A stretch of DNA of 64,000 bases, from positions 356,086 to 420,085 of the forward strand of contig NZ_FWXO01000001.1 in assembly GCF_900176415.1 (NCBI RefSeq). The letters are read 5' to 3'. Both the position numbers and the translations under genes were made by a program. Each line of letters starts with the position of its first letter. Position 1 is the stretch's first letter. The notes under the pieces are model-generated. The model was not told the origin of the DNA. It was given only the letters and a program-made list of their open reading frames with translations, and ran no database searches. This document shows positions 1-8,416 of this stretch, piece after piece. Source of the stretch: Cellulophaga tyrosinoxydans. GTDB taxonomy: Bacteria > Bacteroidota > Bacteroidia > Flavobacteriales > Flavobacteriaceae.

Positions 1-2092
1 CATTCTGAGTAGCAGAAAAATCTTGATATAAAGGATATGCATTAACTCCAGTTTGCATTTCAGATTTCAATCCTTCTTTCTTACCATATCCGAATGAAAG
101 ACCGATAGAACCTACTGCTTGACCTGGCTGGATAATTACAGGCACATTGCTAACAGAAACACCGTTTACAGTAACCTTAGCATAACTACCATCTAAACCA
201 CCGTTGGCAACATTTTCATTTACAAATCCTAATTTTTCAGCATCTGCTTTAGAAACAGTTAGGTAGTTATCCCAAGATACACGAGTAATAGGATCTGGAA
301 ATTCTTGTAACCAAGGATTATTCGCCATTTGGCCATCTCCCATTCCAGTTTTAGAATACAATACCAATTCCATACCAGATGTATCTGCACTTGCCAAACT
401 GCGCAATGCAGAAGCAAGAGGAATCTCAGTTGTAGCAACAACTTCCTCTGTTTCTATTACAGAAGCAGCAGCCACAACAGGTACTGACTCCATAACAACA
501 GCATCACTTACCGCATAAAACCCGTCATGCAATGCTTCATTCCAGTCACTAGAACCTAAAACATTAGCTGTCCACGTTTCTTTTATGTAATCATAATAAG
601 TCTTATCAGAACCAATCCATTTTAATAATGATGTCTGAAACTGACGCGTATCAAATAATTCTTTTATAGCAGGCTGAATAAGAGCAAAATTACCTTTCTT
701 CATTTGAACATCACCCCAAGATTCTAAATAATGAGGAGCTGCACCTACATATTGAGTAACAACACTTGTTTCATTTACATTTGAAGAAAATGATACAGAT
801 AAACCTACATTCTTTAAACCTTCAGCAAAATCAGCTGCATTTGGCAAAGAGTACATCGGATTTACTCCATCCATAAGGATAGCTCCTACTCTACCTGCCT
901 TCATCTCGGAAATTAAAGCATTTACCGCCTTTACATTTCCTTGACGTGTATATTTTGGAGCAGTAGCATCAAATGCTTTGCTTCCTAAAAATTCATTAAT
1001 TGCTAATACTACAGCTTGTGCGTTTTCATCATCCAAACCAGTGACTACCACTGCATTTGCACCTGCTTTTTTAATACTTGCAACAGCACTTTCCAACGCT
1101 TTTGCAACAGCATCACTCAATTCACCACCTACTGACGAATTGTTTAATTTAGCATATAAGTTCGCTAAAGCTACTTTTTGTTGACTAGGTTTTAATGGCA
1201 CCCTTTTATCCGCATTAGCTCCAGTTAAAGACATATTAGCTTCAAACTGAAAATGCTTGGACATTTTTCCATTCTGCGGCACTCTACCTTTAGAACAACC
1301 ACTATCATAACCACCACCTTGCCAATCTCCTAAAAAGTCAGCACCAAAAGAAACTATAACTTCAGCTTTTGAAAAATCATAATCAGCTAAAGCTCTTTCT
1401 CCGTATTTTGCTTGAAATGCATTTAAAGCAGCATCTTCAGAGATAGCATCATAAACCACATGATTTACATTGCCATAAACTTCTTTAAACTCATTTACCA
1501 ACCTTGCAGTTGATGGACTAGCATAGGTTTGTGTTAAAACAGCAATTTGTTTACCAGAATTTTTAGCAGCTTCTAATCCTTTTTTAACAGCCGCATCTAG
1601 ACCACTCCATTCAATAGACTCACCATTAAAGGTCGGCCCTTGTAAACGAGTACTGTCGTATAAATTTAAAACAGATGCATTAACACGTGCATTTGCACTT
1701 GCATTAATCTTAGCATCGGTATTATTGTGAATAGAGATAGGACGACCTTCTCTAGTTCTTACCAAAACACTAGCAAAATCGAATCCGTTTGCTATTGTAG
1801 TTGCATAATGATTTGCCACACCAGGAATAATACTTTCTGGTTGAACAACATAAGGAATAGATTTAACTACTGGTCCTTCACAAGCTGCTAAAGTTGCGGC
1901 TGCAGTACTAAAACCAACATATTTCAAGAAATCTCTTCTATTCGTTGATGAGGAAGCTAAATTTTCTTTATCTCCCAAAAATTCATCAACAGGAATATCT
2001 TGAACAAACTCATTATGTCTTAGCGTCTCAACAATGGAATCGTTAGGATTTAACTCCGCTTCGCTTTTCCAATATTTTTTGTTTGATGCCAT
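1..2092 (-). CDS. actB: Alternative complex III subunit B (TAT-type molybdopterin oxidoreductase-like), 3' part missing
   Basis: Iron-sulfur/molybdopterin-oxidoreductase-like subunit of alternative complex III, the quinol:electron-acceptor oxidoreductase that replaces bc1 in many Bacteroidota; it acts on the periplasmic face of the inner membrane. The frame is open from the ATG at 2092 to the left edge (697 codons seen) with no stop. The N-terminus has a 50-residue polar leader and then the Tat-variant motif NRRDFLKYVGFS (residues 51-62) and a cysteine in TLAACEGP, as in other ActB proteins that keep their signal inside a longer N-terminus. The first part resembles a molybdopterin oxidoreductase fold; the ferredoxin-like iron-sulfur half should lie beyond the window. 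It starts 40 bases after actA on the same strand, so the two are one operon. Function is from family knowledge; the gene identity is confident. Confidence 0.88.
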   Translation of the reverse strand, partial: MASNKKYWKSEAELNPNDSIVETLRHNEFVQDIPVDEFLGDKENLASSSTNRRDFLKYVGFSTAAATLAACEGPVVKSIPYVVQPESIIPGVANHYATTIANGFDFASVLVRTREGRPISIHNNTDAKINASANARVNASVLNLYDSTRLQGPTFNGESIEWSGLDAAVKKGLEAAKNSGKQIAVLTQTYASPSTARLVNEFKEVYGNVNHVVYDAISEDAALNAFQAKYGERALADYDFSKAEVIVSFGADFLGDWQGGGYDSGCSKGRVPQNGKMSKHFQFEANMSLTGANADKRVPLKPSQQKVALANLYAKLNNSSVGGELSDAVAKALESAVASIKKAGANAVVVTGLDDENAQAVVLAINEFLGSKAFDATAPKYTRQGNVKAVNALISEMKAGRVGAILMDGVNPMYSLPNAADFAEGLKNVGLSVSFSSNVNETSVVTQYVGAAPHYLESWGDVQMKKGNFALIQPAIKELFDTRQFQTSLLKWIGSDKTYYDYIKETWTANVLGSSDWNEALHDGFYAVSDAVVMESVPVVAAASVIETEEVVATTEIPLASALRSLASADTSGMELVLYSKTGMGDGQMANNPWLQEFPDPITRVSWDNYLTVSKADAEKLGFVNENVANGGLDGSYAKVTVNGVSVSNVPVIIQPGQAVGSIGLSFGYGKKEGLKSEMQTGVNAYPLYQDFSATQN

Positions 2093-2131
2093 ACGTATAT
2101 CTCTGAAATTATCTCTTCTTTATTAAACCTA

Positions 2132-3466
2132 TTAATAGTGACATTTTCCACATTCCAAACCACCCATTTGAGCAGCTGTTAAGGACTCTACACCATATTT
2201 TTTCGAAAGTTCGGCGTGGATTTTATCATAATACTCATTTCCTTCCACCTTAACATTTGTCTCTCTGTGACAATTAATACACCAACCCATAGTTAATGGA
2301 GAAAATTGCTGCATTATTTCCATCTCCTCAACAGGACCATGACATGTTTGACATTCTATCCCAGCAACAGAAACGTGTTGTGAGTGATTGAAATACGCGA
2401 AGTCTGGTAAATTATGTATTCTCACCCATTCCACAGGCTTACTTTCACCTGTGTATTTTTGATTCTCTTCATCCCAACCTACAGCCGCATAAAGCTTCTT
2501 GATTTCGCCAGTATAGAATTCATTAGTATATCCATTAGCCAAATCTTCCGCTGATGGCCCTTCAGGATTTCCTGAATATTCAGCAATAGATTTATGACAG
2601 TTCATACAAACGTTTAATGATGGTATACCTGAATGCTTTGAAACACGTGCAGAAGAATGACAATATTTACATTCTATTTTATTATCTCCAGCATGCACTT
2701 TGTGCGAATAATGTATTGGTTGAATTGGAGCATAACCCTGATCAACACCTACCTGCATCATCCATCCGTAAGCAAAATATGCACCGCTTAGCAATAAGAA
2801 AATAACAGATACCAAAACTAAAAATTGATTTTTTACAAAAGCCTTCCAAATTGGCGTTCTTTTTTGCGACGCTTCTTTTTCAACAGCAATACCATTAGCT
2901 TCTGCAATTCTTGTTAACGTTTTGTTCACCATGAACAACATCATCACCAATAAACCAAACACTAGCACTAAGGCTCCCAGAATTATTTCATTCGACAAAC
3001 CATTTGCTTGGGCATCACCGGTAGTTACAGCGGTTGCAACTGCAGGAGTCACAGGAGCTGGAGGCGGAGCAGCAGTATATGCTAAAATATCATCTATATC
3101 AGCATTAGACAGGGTTGGAAAAGCAGTCATAGCTGCTTTATTATATTCATTGTAAATCTTGTTTGCATAAGCATCACCAGAAGCAATGACACCAGAACTG
3201 TTTTTAATCCATGCATAGATCCACTCTTTATCCAAGCCTTCTTCCGCTAGACGAGTTTCAACATTAGCAAGGGCAGGACCAGTCATCTTTTTAGCTAAAG
3301 AGTGACATGCAGCACAATTTTGATTAAACAAAGATTTACCCTTAACGGCATCACCAGCAGACGTAGTTTCGTCTTGCGAGAAAAGGTTTGCTGAAAAGAA
3401 CAGACAAACTAATAGACTGACACCTAAAACTTTAGAAAATTGATTGCGGTACGTAACCTTTTTCAT
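2132..3466 (-). CDS. actA: Alternative complex III cytochrome c subunit A with extra N-terminal haem domain
   Basis: Multihaem cytochrome c of alternative complex III, passing electrons from quinol oxidation in the periplasm. The protein has 444 residues: a signal peptide (about 1-30), a mono-haem domain with CAACH at residue 51, a proline/alanine linker, two membrane helices (about 156-185 and 215-240), and a C-terminal part with five further CxxCH motifs near residues 267 (CKYCH), 289 (CMNCH), 374 (CQTCH), 397 (CINCH) and 439 (CGKCH, next to the C-terminus). ActA was described as a penta-haem protein; here six sites are present because of the N-terminal domain, which looks like a fused ActE-type cytochrome. 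It is the first gene of the operon, with a -7-like element at 3550-3557. Identity is confident; the fusion reading is inference. Confidence 0.88.
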   Translation of the reverse strand: MKKVTYRNQFSKVLGVSLLVCLFFSANLFSQDETTSAGDAVKGKSLFNQNCAACHSLAKKMTGPALANVETRLAEEGLDKEWIYAWIKNSSGVIASGDAYANKIYNEYNKAAMTAFPTLSNADIDDILAYTAAPPPAPVTPAVATAVTTGDAQANGLSNEIILGALVLVFGLLVMMLFMVNKTLTRIAEANGIAVEKEASQKRTPIWKAFVKNQFLVLVSVIFLLLSGAYFAYGWMMQVGVDQGYAPIQPIHYSHKVHAGDNKIECKYCHSSARVSKHSGIPSLNVCMNCHKSIAEYSGNPEGPSAEDLANGYTNEFYTGEIKKLYAAVGWDEENQKYTGESKPVEWVRIHNLPDFAYFNHSQHVSVAGIECQTCHGPVEEMEIMQQFSPLTMGWCINCHRETNVKVEGNEYYDKIHAELSKKYGVESLTAAQMGGLECGKCHY

Positions 3467-3549
3467 ATTAAAATAATTTCTATTGACCCTTTGGCACGAT
3501 TCTTACTATACATTAAAAAATTAAAGAATGTTATCCTCCAAATCGAAGG

Positions 3550-3557
3550 CAAAAATA
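3550..3557 (-). promoter_or_regulatory. Candidate -7 promoter element for actA operon
   Basis: The minus strand reads TATTTTTG, matching the Bacteroidota -7 consensus TAnnTTTG, 84 bases upstream of the actA start. No clear TTG lies at the expected -33 spacing, only a TTTCG-like stretch near 3576-3580. The position is right for a long-leader operon promoter but support is partial. Confidence 0.4.
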
Positions 3558-3636
3558 CGACATAGACTTTATTTGCGAAATGTTAAGGTATTTATAATTT
3601 CTAATTTATAATAATTCTAAATAAAAATCTATTGTT

Positions 3637-3664
3637 TTGTTTAATCATTAAAAAATTACTTTTG
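3637..3664 (+). promoter_or_regulatory. Promoter for the SPOR-domain gene
   Basis: TTG at 3637-3639 and TACTTTTG at 3657-3664, separated by 17 bases, match the Bacteroidota sigma-A consensus (-33 TTG, -7 TAnnTTTG). The start codon of the SPOR gene follows 33 bases later, so the 5' leader would be about 25 bases. Confidence 0.6.
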
Positions 3665-3696
3665 TAAAACGATAAAAAGCATAATTAAAAAGAACT

Positions 3697-4056
3697 ATGA
3701 AAATTATAATTAATACATTGATAATTACCCTTTTTGGTTTTTATTGTAATGCACAACAAGGTGAAATTAACATTAAACAAGACGAGAGAATTCCTAAATT
3801 ATTAGAGATATACAAGTCCGCTGAAGAAAACTCAGAATACTATCAAATACAAGTTTATAACGGCACCTTAACAGGAGCAAATACACAAAAAGCAAATTTA
3901 GATGTAGATTTCCCAACTTGGGAAACGAAAATTGATCATGTAGATACCGATTACAGGGTGAGAATTAAAAAAATAAAAACAGCCCTTGAGGCAGAACGAA
4001 AATATTTAGAAGTGCGAAAAAAATATCCTGCAGCAATTATTATTACTCCAAACTAA
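3697..4056 (+). CDS. Exported SPOR-domain-like small protein
   Basis: A 119-residue protein with a signal peptide (MKIIINTLIITLFGFYCNAQ, cleavage near residue 19-20) and a C-terminal half that looks like the SPOR fold: a YYQIQVYNG strand near residue 48, a TWETKIDHVDTDYRVRI stretch and a basic helix ending in AERKYLEVRKKYP. SPOR domains bind peptidoglycan stripped of peptide stems and target proteins to division or remodelling sites; that role is inferred here. Flavobacteria usually keep such a gene next to infB, and here it is convergent with infB with an IS element in between. It is probably monocistronic: its own promoter lies upstream and inverted-repeat terminator sequence lies downstream. 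Family call is moderate because the domain is short and divergent. Confidence 0.7.
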   Translation: MKIIINTLIITLFGFYCNAQQGEINIKQDERIPKLLEIYKSAEENSEYYQIQVYNGTLTGANTQKANLDVDFPTWETKIDHVDTDYRVRIKKIKTALEAERKYLEVRKKYPAAIIITPN

Positions 4057-4068
4057 ATCAAAATATTG

Positions 4069-4083
4069 TACAAATAAAAAAAG
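4069..4083. repeat. Left outer arm of a split inverted repeat (former terminator)
   Basis: TACAAATAAAAAAAG at 4069-4083 is the exact reverse complement of 5503-5517, on the far side of the IS element. Both arms stand 11 bases outside the IS inverted repeats. The A-rich and T-rich arms look like the two sides of a bidirectional terminator between the convergent SPOR and infB genes, now separated by the insertion. The 11 bases between arm and IS do not match well on the two sides. Confidence 0.55.
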
Positions 4084-4103
4084 CACCCCTAAGGGCAGTC
4101 ATG

Positions 4104-4132
4104 GTCGGAAGATTTTTCTTCCGACTTTTTTT
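4104..4132 (+). terminator. Inward-facing terminator at the IS left end
   Basis: A 9-bp perfect stem (GTCGGAAGA at 4104-4112 and TCTTCCGAC at 4117-4125) with a TTTT loop is followed by seven T. It reads toward the transposase, so it would stop transcripts entering from the SPOR gene. The left stem arm overlaps the IS terminal inverted repeat. Confidence 0.75.
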
Positions 4133-4238
4133 GTTTTGAGGAACTTAAGGATTTGATTTTAATTAACTGAATATCAATTGATTATTTTGTTTTTGTGATG
4201 TAATTTTCGTATATTAATACATTGGTAATCAATGTATT

Positions 4239-5456
4239 ATGCCGGTATTTAAAGATCATAAAATTACAGTAAGTCAACTATTAGGTGTTATTCCTGAAGT
4301 ACTTTTATCCAAATTATCATTAACTACCAAAGTTGATTATTACGCCAAAGTTCTTCATGGCAAAAAAATGTTCTATTTACTACTTTATAGTATTGTAGAG
4401 AACGAAAAATTAAGTCAACGTACTTTAGAGGATACTTTCAATGATTATCTATTCAAGACTCTTTTTGATTTAGATACCTCTGAAACTATAAGACGAAGTT
4501 CTATTTCTGAAAGATTATCTAAAATCGATTCCGATTATTTCCGTCAAATATACCAGTGTGTTTATCAGCAATTTCACGATGCCTATCCTAACAAGGATAA
4601 GGAAAAACACCATTTAATTCGTGTAGATAGCTCTATGGTTAGTGAGGCTTCTGCTAAATTATTAAAAGGTATTGACCATAAAAATGGAAAGAAATCTGTT
4701 AAATATAGTATGGCTTTTGACGGCTTGTTGCCTTGTCACTCTGAAGTGTTTACTAAGGCAAAGTATTCTAGTGAAGATATGGCTTTACCAGAAGCTATAC
4801 TGAATCATGTAAAGCAAGAAACACATCATCAAAATATCTATGTCATTGATAGAGGGCTTCAGTCTACAAAAACTATGAAGTCATTTACTAATGATGCTAT
4901 TACTTTTATTGTCAGAGCAAAAGAAAACCGAAAACATGTAGAACTAAAATCTTTAGTTAAACAAGGTCAAGACTTAGATTTAGGGGAATTGATTCTTATT
5001 AAAGATAGTAAAGTGCAACTATACACAGGAAAAACGATCCATAACAAAAAAGGCAATATTCATCACAGGGAAGAATTAGTAGAAACACCTTTTCGTCTAA
5101 TTGTTGCAAAAACAAAAACAGAAGATTTAAAAGAGTTTTGGTTTATTACCAATGATTTTGACTTATCTGCCAAAGAAGTAGCCCAGGCCTATAGAAGACG
5201 ATGGGATATTGAGGTGTTTTTTCGCTTTATAAAACAAGAACTCAATGTAAGTCACTTTGTGTCATTAAATAAAAATGGAATAGAAGTTATGCTATACATG
5301 ACTTTTATTGTTGCTATGTTAGTCTTAATCTATAAAAAAGCAAACAAAATAGGTTACAAAACCGCAAAAAGAAGATTTAAAATGGAACTCAGAAATTTGG
5401 CCATCGCCATGATTGTGGTAGTCTGTGAAGGAAATTTAAACCATTTTGAAACCTAA
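4239..5456 (+). CDS. IS4-family DDE transposase
   Basis: Full-length 405-residue transposase. The RNase-H-like catalytic core is complete: Asp130 in LIRVDSS, Asp204 in YVIDRG, and Glu325 in the IS4 signature, where Y318-(2)-R321-(3)-E325-(6)-K332 fits exactly (YRRRWDIEVFFRFIKQ). The N-terminal 100 residues form a helical DNA-binding region, and the C-terminus has a short hydrophobic stretch (VMLYMTFIVAMLVLIYK), as in related transposases. The gene fills the element between the two inverted repeats, and its stop codon overlaps the A-tract of the right-end terminator. No frameshift or internal stop is present, so the element may be active. Subgroup within IS4 was not resolved. Confidence 0.9.
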   Translation: MPVFKDHKITVSQLLGVIPEVLLSKLSLTTKVDYYAKVLHGKKMFYLLLYSIVENEKLSQRTLEDTFNDYLFKTLFDLDTSETIRRSSISERLSKIDSDYFRQIYQCVYQQFHDAYPNKDKEKHHLIRVDSSMVSEASAKLLKGIDHKNGKKSVKYSMAFDGLLPCHSEVFTKAKYSSEDMALPEAILNHVKQETHHQNIYVIDRGLQSTKTMKSFTNDAITFIVRAKENRKHVELKSLVKQGQDLDLGELILIKDSKVQLYTGKTIHNKKGNIHHREELVETPFRLIVAKTKTEDLKEFWFITNDFDLSAKEVAQAYRRRWDIEVFFRFIKQELNVSHFVSLNKNGIEVMLYMTFIVAMLVLIYKKANKIGYKTAKRRFKMELRNLAIAMIVVVCEGNLNHFET

Positions 5457-5483
5457 AAAAAATGGCCGGAATTTCTTCCGACC
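5455..5483 (-). terminator. Inward-facing terminator at the IS right end
   Basis: On the minus strand GGTCGGAA pairs with TTCCGGCC (8 bp, one G-T pair) around a GAAA tetraloop. It is followed by A and eight T. It would stop transcripts coming from infB before they run antisense through the transposase. Its upstream arm lies in the right inverted repeat. Confidence 0.75.
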
Positions 5484-5502
5484 ATGACTGCTCAATTGAG
5501 TC

Positions 5503-5517
5503 CTTTTTTTATTTGTA
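5503..5517. repeat. Right outer arm of the split inverted repeat
   Basis: CTTTTTTTATTTGTA at 5503-5517 is the exact reverse complement of 4069-4083. It is preceded by the palindrome CTCAATTGAG (5491-5500), whose first base belongs to the IS end. It may still give a weak terminator for infB. Confidence 0.5.
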
Positions 5518-5535
5518 TTTCTATTCAAAAGATAC

Positions 5536-8373
5536 TTATTTAAGTTTCTTTTTAACTGCAATTTCTTGAAATGCTTCAACAATATCCAATTCTCTAATAT
5601 CATTGTAATTCTTAATCTGAAGACCACAATCATATCCTTTAGCAACTTCCTTAACATCATCTTTAAATCGTTTTAATGATGTCAATTCACCCGTAAATAC
5701 TACCACACCATCACGTATTAAGCGTATTCCAGAATTTCTAAAGATTTTACCACTAGTTACCATACAACCAGCAATGGTTCCTATTTTAGATATTTTGAAT
5801 GTCTCTCTAATTTCTGCAGTACCAGTAATTTCCTCTTTCATTTCAGGAGAAAGCATACCTTCCATTGCATCTTTAAGATCATTAATAGCATCATAGATAA
5901 TAGAATACATTCTAATATCAATTTCTTCATTATCTGCTATTGCACGTGCGTTACCCATTGGCCTTACATTAAATCCAATAATAACCGCATCTGAAGCTGA
6001 AGCCAACAATACATCAGACTCTGTAATTGGACCAACTGCTTTATGAATAATATTCACTTGAATTTCTGCTGTTGATAATTTTTGGAACGAATCCGTTAAT
6101 GCTTCAACAGATCCATCAACATCACCTTTAAGGATAATATTTAATTCTTTGAAATCACCTAAAGCAATACGTCTTCCAATTTCATCTAATGTAATATGAC
6201 GTTGCGTTCTTACTGATTGCTCGCGTAATAACTGACCACGCTTCGCTGCAATTTGTTTCGCTTCGCGTTCATCTTCTAGTACATTAAATTTATCCCCAGC
6301 TTGAGGTGCACCGTCTAAACCCAATATAGATATTGGCGTTGAAGGTCCTGCTACTTTAATGCTATTACCTCTTTCATCATGCATGGCTTTAATTTTACCA
6401 CTACATGTACCAGCAAGCACATAATCTCCAATTTTCAAAGATCCTGCTTGAACCAAAACTGTAGACACATAACCTCTTCCTTTATCTAAGAAAGCTTCTA
6501 CTACAGTCCCACTTGCCAATTTATCTGGATTAGCTTTAAGCTCAAGAAGCTCTGCTTCTAACAATACTTTTTCCAGTAACTCCTTTACACCTTGACCTGT
6601 TTTAGCTGAAATATCATGAGACTGAATTTTTCCACCCCAATCTTCAACCAAAAGGTTCATTTGTGCCAGTCCGTCTTTAATTTTTTCCACATTCGCATTT
6701 GGCTTATCTATTTTATTGATAGCAAATACAATTGGAACACCTGCTGCTTGAGCATGACTAATTGCTTCTTTGGTTTGAGGCATGATATCATCATCTGCCG
6801 CAACAACAATAATTGCAATATCAGTTACTTGAGCACCACGTGCACGCATCGCCGTAAAGGCTTCGTGACCAGGAGTATCTAAGAAAGCAATTTTTTGACC
6901 ACTATCTAAAGTAACCCCATATGCACCTATATGCTGCGTAATTCCTCCACTTTCACCAGCAATAACATTTTCTTTACGGATATAATCCAATAAAGAAGTT
7001 TTACCGTGATCTACGTGACCCATTACAGTAACAATAGGAGCTCTTTCTTTTAAATCTTTTGGATTATCTGCTTTTTCTTCAATTGCCTCTTCGATTTCCG
7101 CTGAGACAAATTCCACTTCGTATCCAAACTCTTCAGCAACAATAGAAAGTGTTTCTGCATCTAAACGCTGATTCATTGTAACCATTATTCCAAGAGACAT
7201 ACAAGCCGATATAATTTTGGTTGTAGGCACATCCATCATAGTAGCTACTTCATTAGCCGTTACGAACTCAGTTACTTTAAGAATTTTACTTTCTAATTCT
7301 TGTTGTTCAAGATCTTTTTCCGTTTGTTGACGGTGTTGATCTCTTTTATCTCTTCTATATTTAGCTCCTTTTCCTTTTTTAGATTTACCTTGAAGTTTTT
7401 CCAAAGTTTCTCTAACCTGCTTTTGCACATCTTCTTCCGTAGGCTCTACTTTAGCCACAGGATTAAATCTTTGAACAGGACCTCTTCTTGGACCTCCAGT
7501 GTTGCCACCCGCTCTTGCTGGACGGTTACCGCCACCTTGATTTCCAGTACTTGTTTGACCAGGAGTTGTATTATTGCTTACTATTCTTCTTCTACGCTTC
7601 TTTTTATCGCTAGCGTCTCCAGGTTTAGCAACCTCTTTTTTCTTTTTAGGCTTTTCGAACTTAGAAAGGTCTATTTTGGCTCCAGTGATTTTTGGGCCAC
7701 TTAATTTCTTATACTGCGTAGTCAGAGTTTCAGATTCTTGAGATTTTTCTTCAACCTCTTCTACAGGAGCTTTACTTTCCTTTACCTCTTCCACTTTAGC
7801 CACAGGCGCAACTTCTTGCTCCTTTTCTTTTACCACTTCTGGTTTAACCTTCTCCTTAGGTGATAAATCTATTTTATCAACCACTTTAAATTTAGGTCTA
7901 TCAGCAGCTGCCTTAACAACAACCGGCTCCGATTTAACTTCTTTAACTGGTTCTGGCTCTATTGGTTTTGGAACTTCTTGAGCCTTTTCCTCTTTAGGTT
8001 GCTCCTTTTTATCTAAATCTATTTTACCAACAGTTTTAGGTCCGGTGAGCTCCGCTTTACCTCTAATAACTTGTTCAGAAGCTGCTTTACGCTCTCTTTC
8101 GACCTTACGGTCTTCTTGCTCCTGTTCAAGTTGTTGCCTAATAGCTTCTTTTTCTTTACGCTTTTCTTCCCCAACTTCCTTAGATGCAACCTTTTTGCTC
8201 ATATCCGTTTGGAACTCATCCAAAAGAACTTGATACACCTCATTAGAAATTTTAGTGGTAGGCCTGGCGTCCACATCATGACCTTTGGAACCCAAAAAAT
8301 CTACCGCCCTGTCGAGTGAAATGTTTAGTTCCCGTAGGACTTTATTAAGCCTTATTGTTGCATTATCTGCCAT
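5536..8373 (-). CDS. infB: Translation initiation factor IF-2
   Basis: GTPase that brings initiator fMet-tRNA to the 30S subunit and promotes subunit joining. The 945 residues fall into an N-terminal IF2_N module (about 1-60), a long charged, low-complexity K/E/P linker (about 60-360) with a KKKRRRRIVSN basic patch and an RGG-like NQGGGNRPARAGGN stretch, a second IF2_N module (about 375-430), the G domain with GHVDHGKTSLLD near residue 454, DTPGHEAF and NKIDKP, and domains II-IV ending in the typical C-terminal fMet-tRNA-binding barrel. The length is normal for Bacteroidota, where the linker is long. It is the last gene of the rimP-nusA-infB operon. The IS lies 45 bases beyond its stop. Confidence 0.97.
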   Translation of the reverse strand: MADNATIRLNKVLRELNISLDRAVDFLGSKGHDVDARPTTKISNEVYQVLLDEFQTDMSKKVASKEVGEEKRKEKEAIRQQLEQEQEDRKVERERKAASEQVIRGKAELTGPKTVGKIDLDKKEQPKEEKAQEVPKPIEPEPVKEVKSEPVVVKAAADRPKFKVVDKIDLSPKEKVKPEVVKEKEQEVAPVAKVEEVKESKAPVEEVEEKSQESETLTTQYKKLSGPKITGAKIDLSKFEKPKKKKEVAKPGDASDKKKRRRRIVSNNTTPGQTSTGNQGGGNRPARAGGNTGGPRRGPVQRFNPVAKVEPTEEDVQKQVRETLEKLQGKSKKGKGAKYRRDKRDQHRQQTEKDLEQQELESKILKVTEFVTANEVATMMDVPTTKIISACMSLGIMVTMNQRLDAETLSIVAEEFGYEVEFVSAEIEEAIEEKADNPKDLKERAPIVTVMGHVDHGKTSLLDYIRKENVIAGESGGITQHIGAYGVTLDSGQKIAFLDTPGHEAFTAMRARGAQVTDIAIIVVAADDDIMPQTKEAISHAQAAGVPIVFAINKIDKPNANVEKIKDGLAQMNLLVEDWGGKIQSHDISAKTGQGVKELLEKVLLEAELLELKANPDKLASGTVVEAFLDKGRGYVSTVLVQAGSLKIGDYVLAGTCSGKIKAMHDERGNSIKVAGPSTPISILGLDGAPQAGDKFNVLEDEREAKQIAAKRGQLLREQSVRTQRHITLDEIGRRIALGDFKELNIILKGDVDGSVEALTDSFQKLSTAEIQVNIIHKAVGPITESDVLLASASDAVIIGFNVRPMGNARAIADNEEIDIRMYSIIYDAINDLKDAMEGMLSPEMKEEITGTAEIRETFKISKIGTIAGCMVTSGKIFRNSGIRLIRDGVVVFTGELTSLKRFKDDVKEVAKGYDCGLQIKNYNDIRELDIVEAFQEIAVKKKLK

Positions 8374-8416
8374 AAATACTTGTTACTATACTTGAAATTT
8401 CTTGCTAATATATAGC

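Larger units (their letters stand above)
4095..5491 (+). mobile_element. IS4-family insertion sequence, apparently intact
   Basis: The element is bounded by a perfect 18-bp inverted repeat: 4095-4112 and the reverse complement of 5474-5491. It contains one full-length DDE transposase (4239-5456). The total length is 1397 bp. No target-site duplication is visible: the bases just outside (CCCCTAAGG on the left, TCAATTGAG on the right) do not match. That suggests either an old insertion with later change or a rearrangement between copies. Both ends carry an inward-facing hairpin with a T-tract, described separately. The element lies between two convergent genes and breaks no coding sequence. Confidence 0.85.

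Noticed and set aside
4084-5502. Target-site duplication of the IS
   Set aside because: Bases next to both inverted repeats were compared for 5 to 10 base direct repeats and none was found.
7300-7704. 134-codon open frame on the plus strand inside infB
   Set aside because: It is antisense to the K/E-rich linker of IF-2, whose codon composition gives long Ser/Phe/Leu-rich open frames on the other strand; no start context or known domain.
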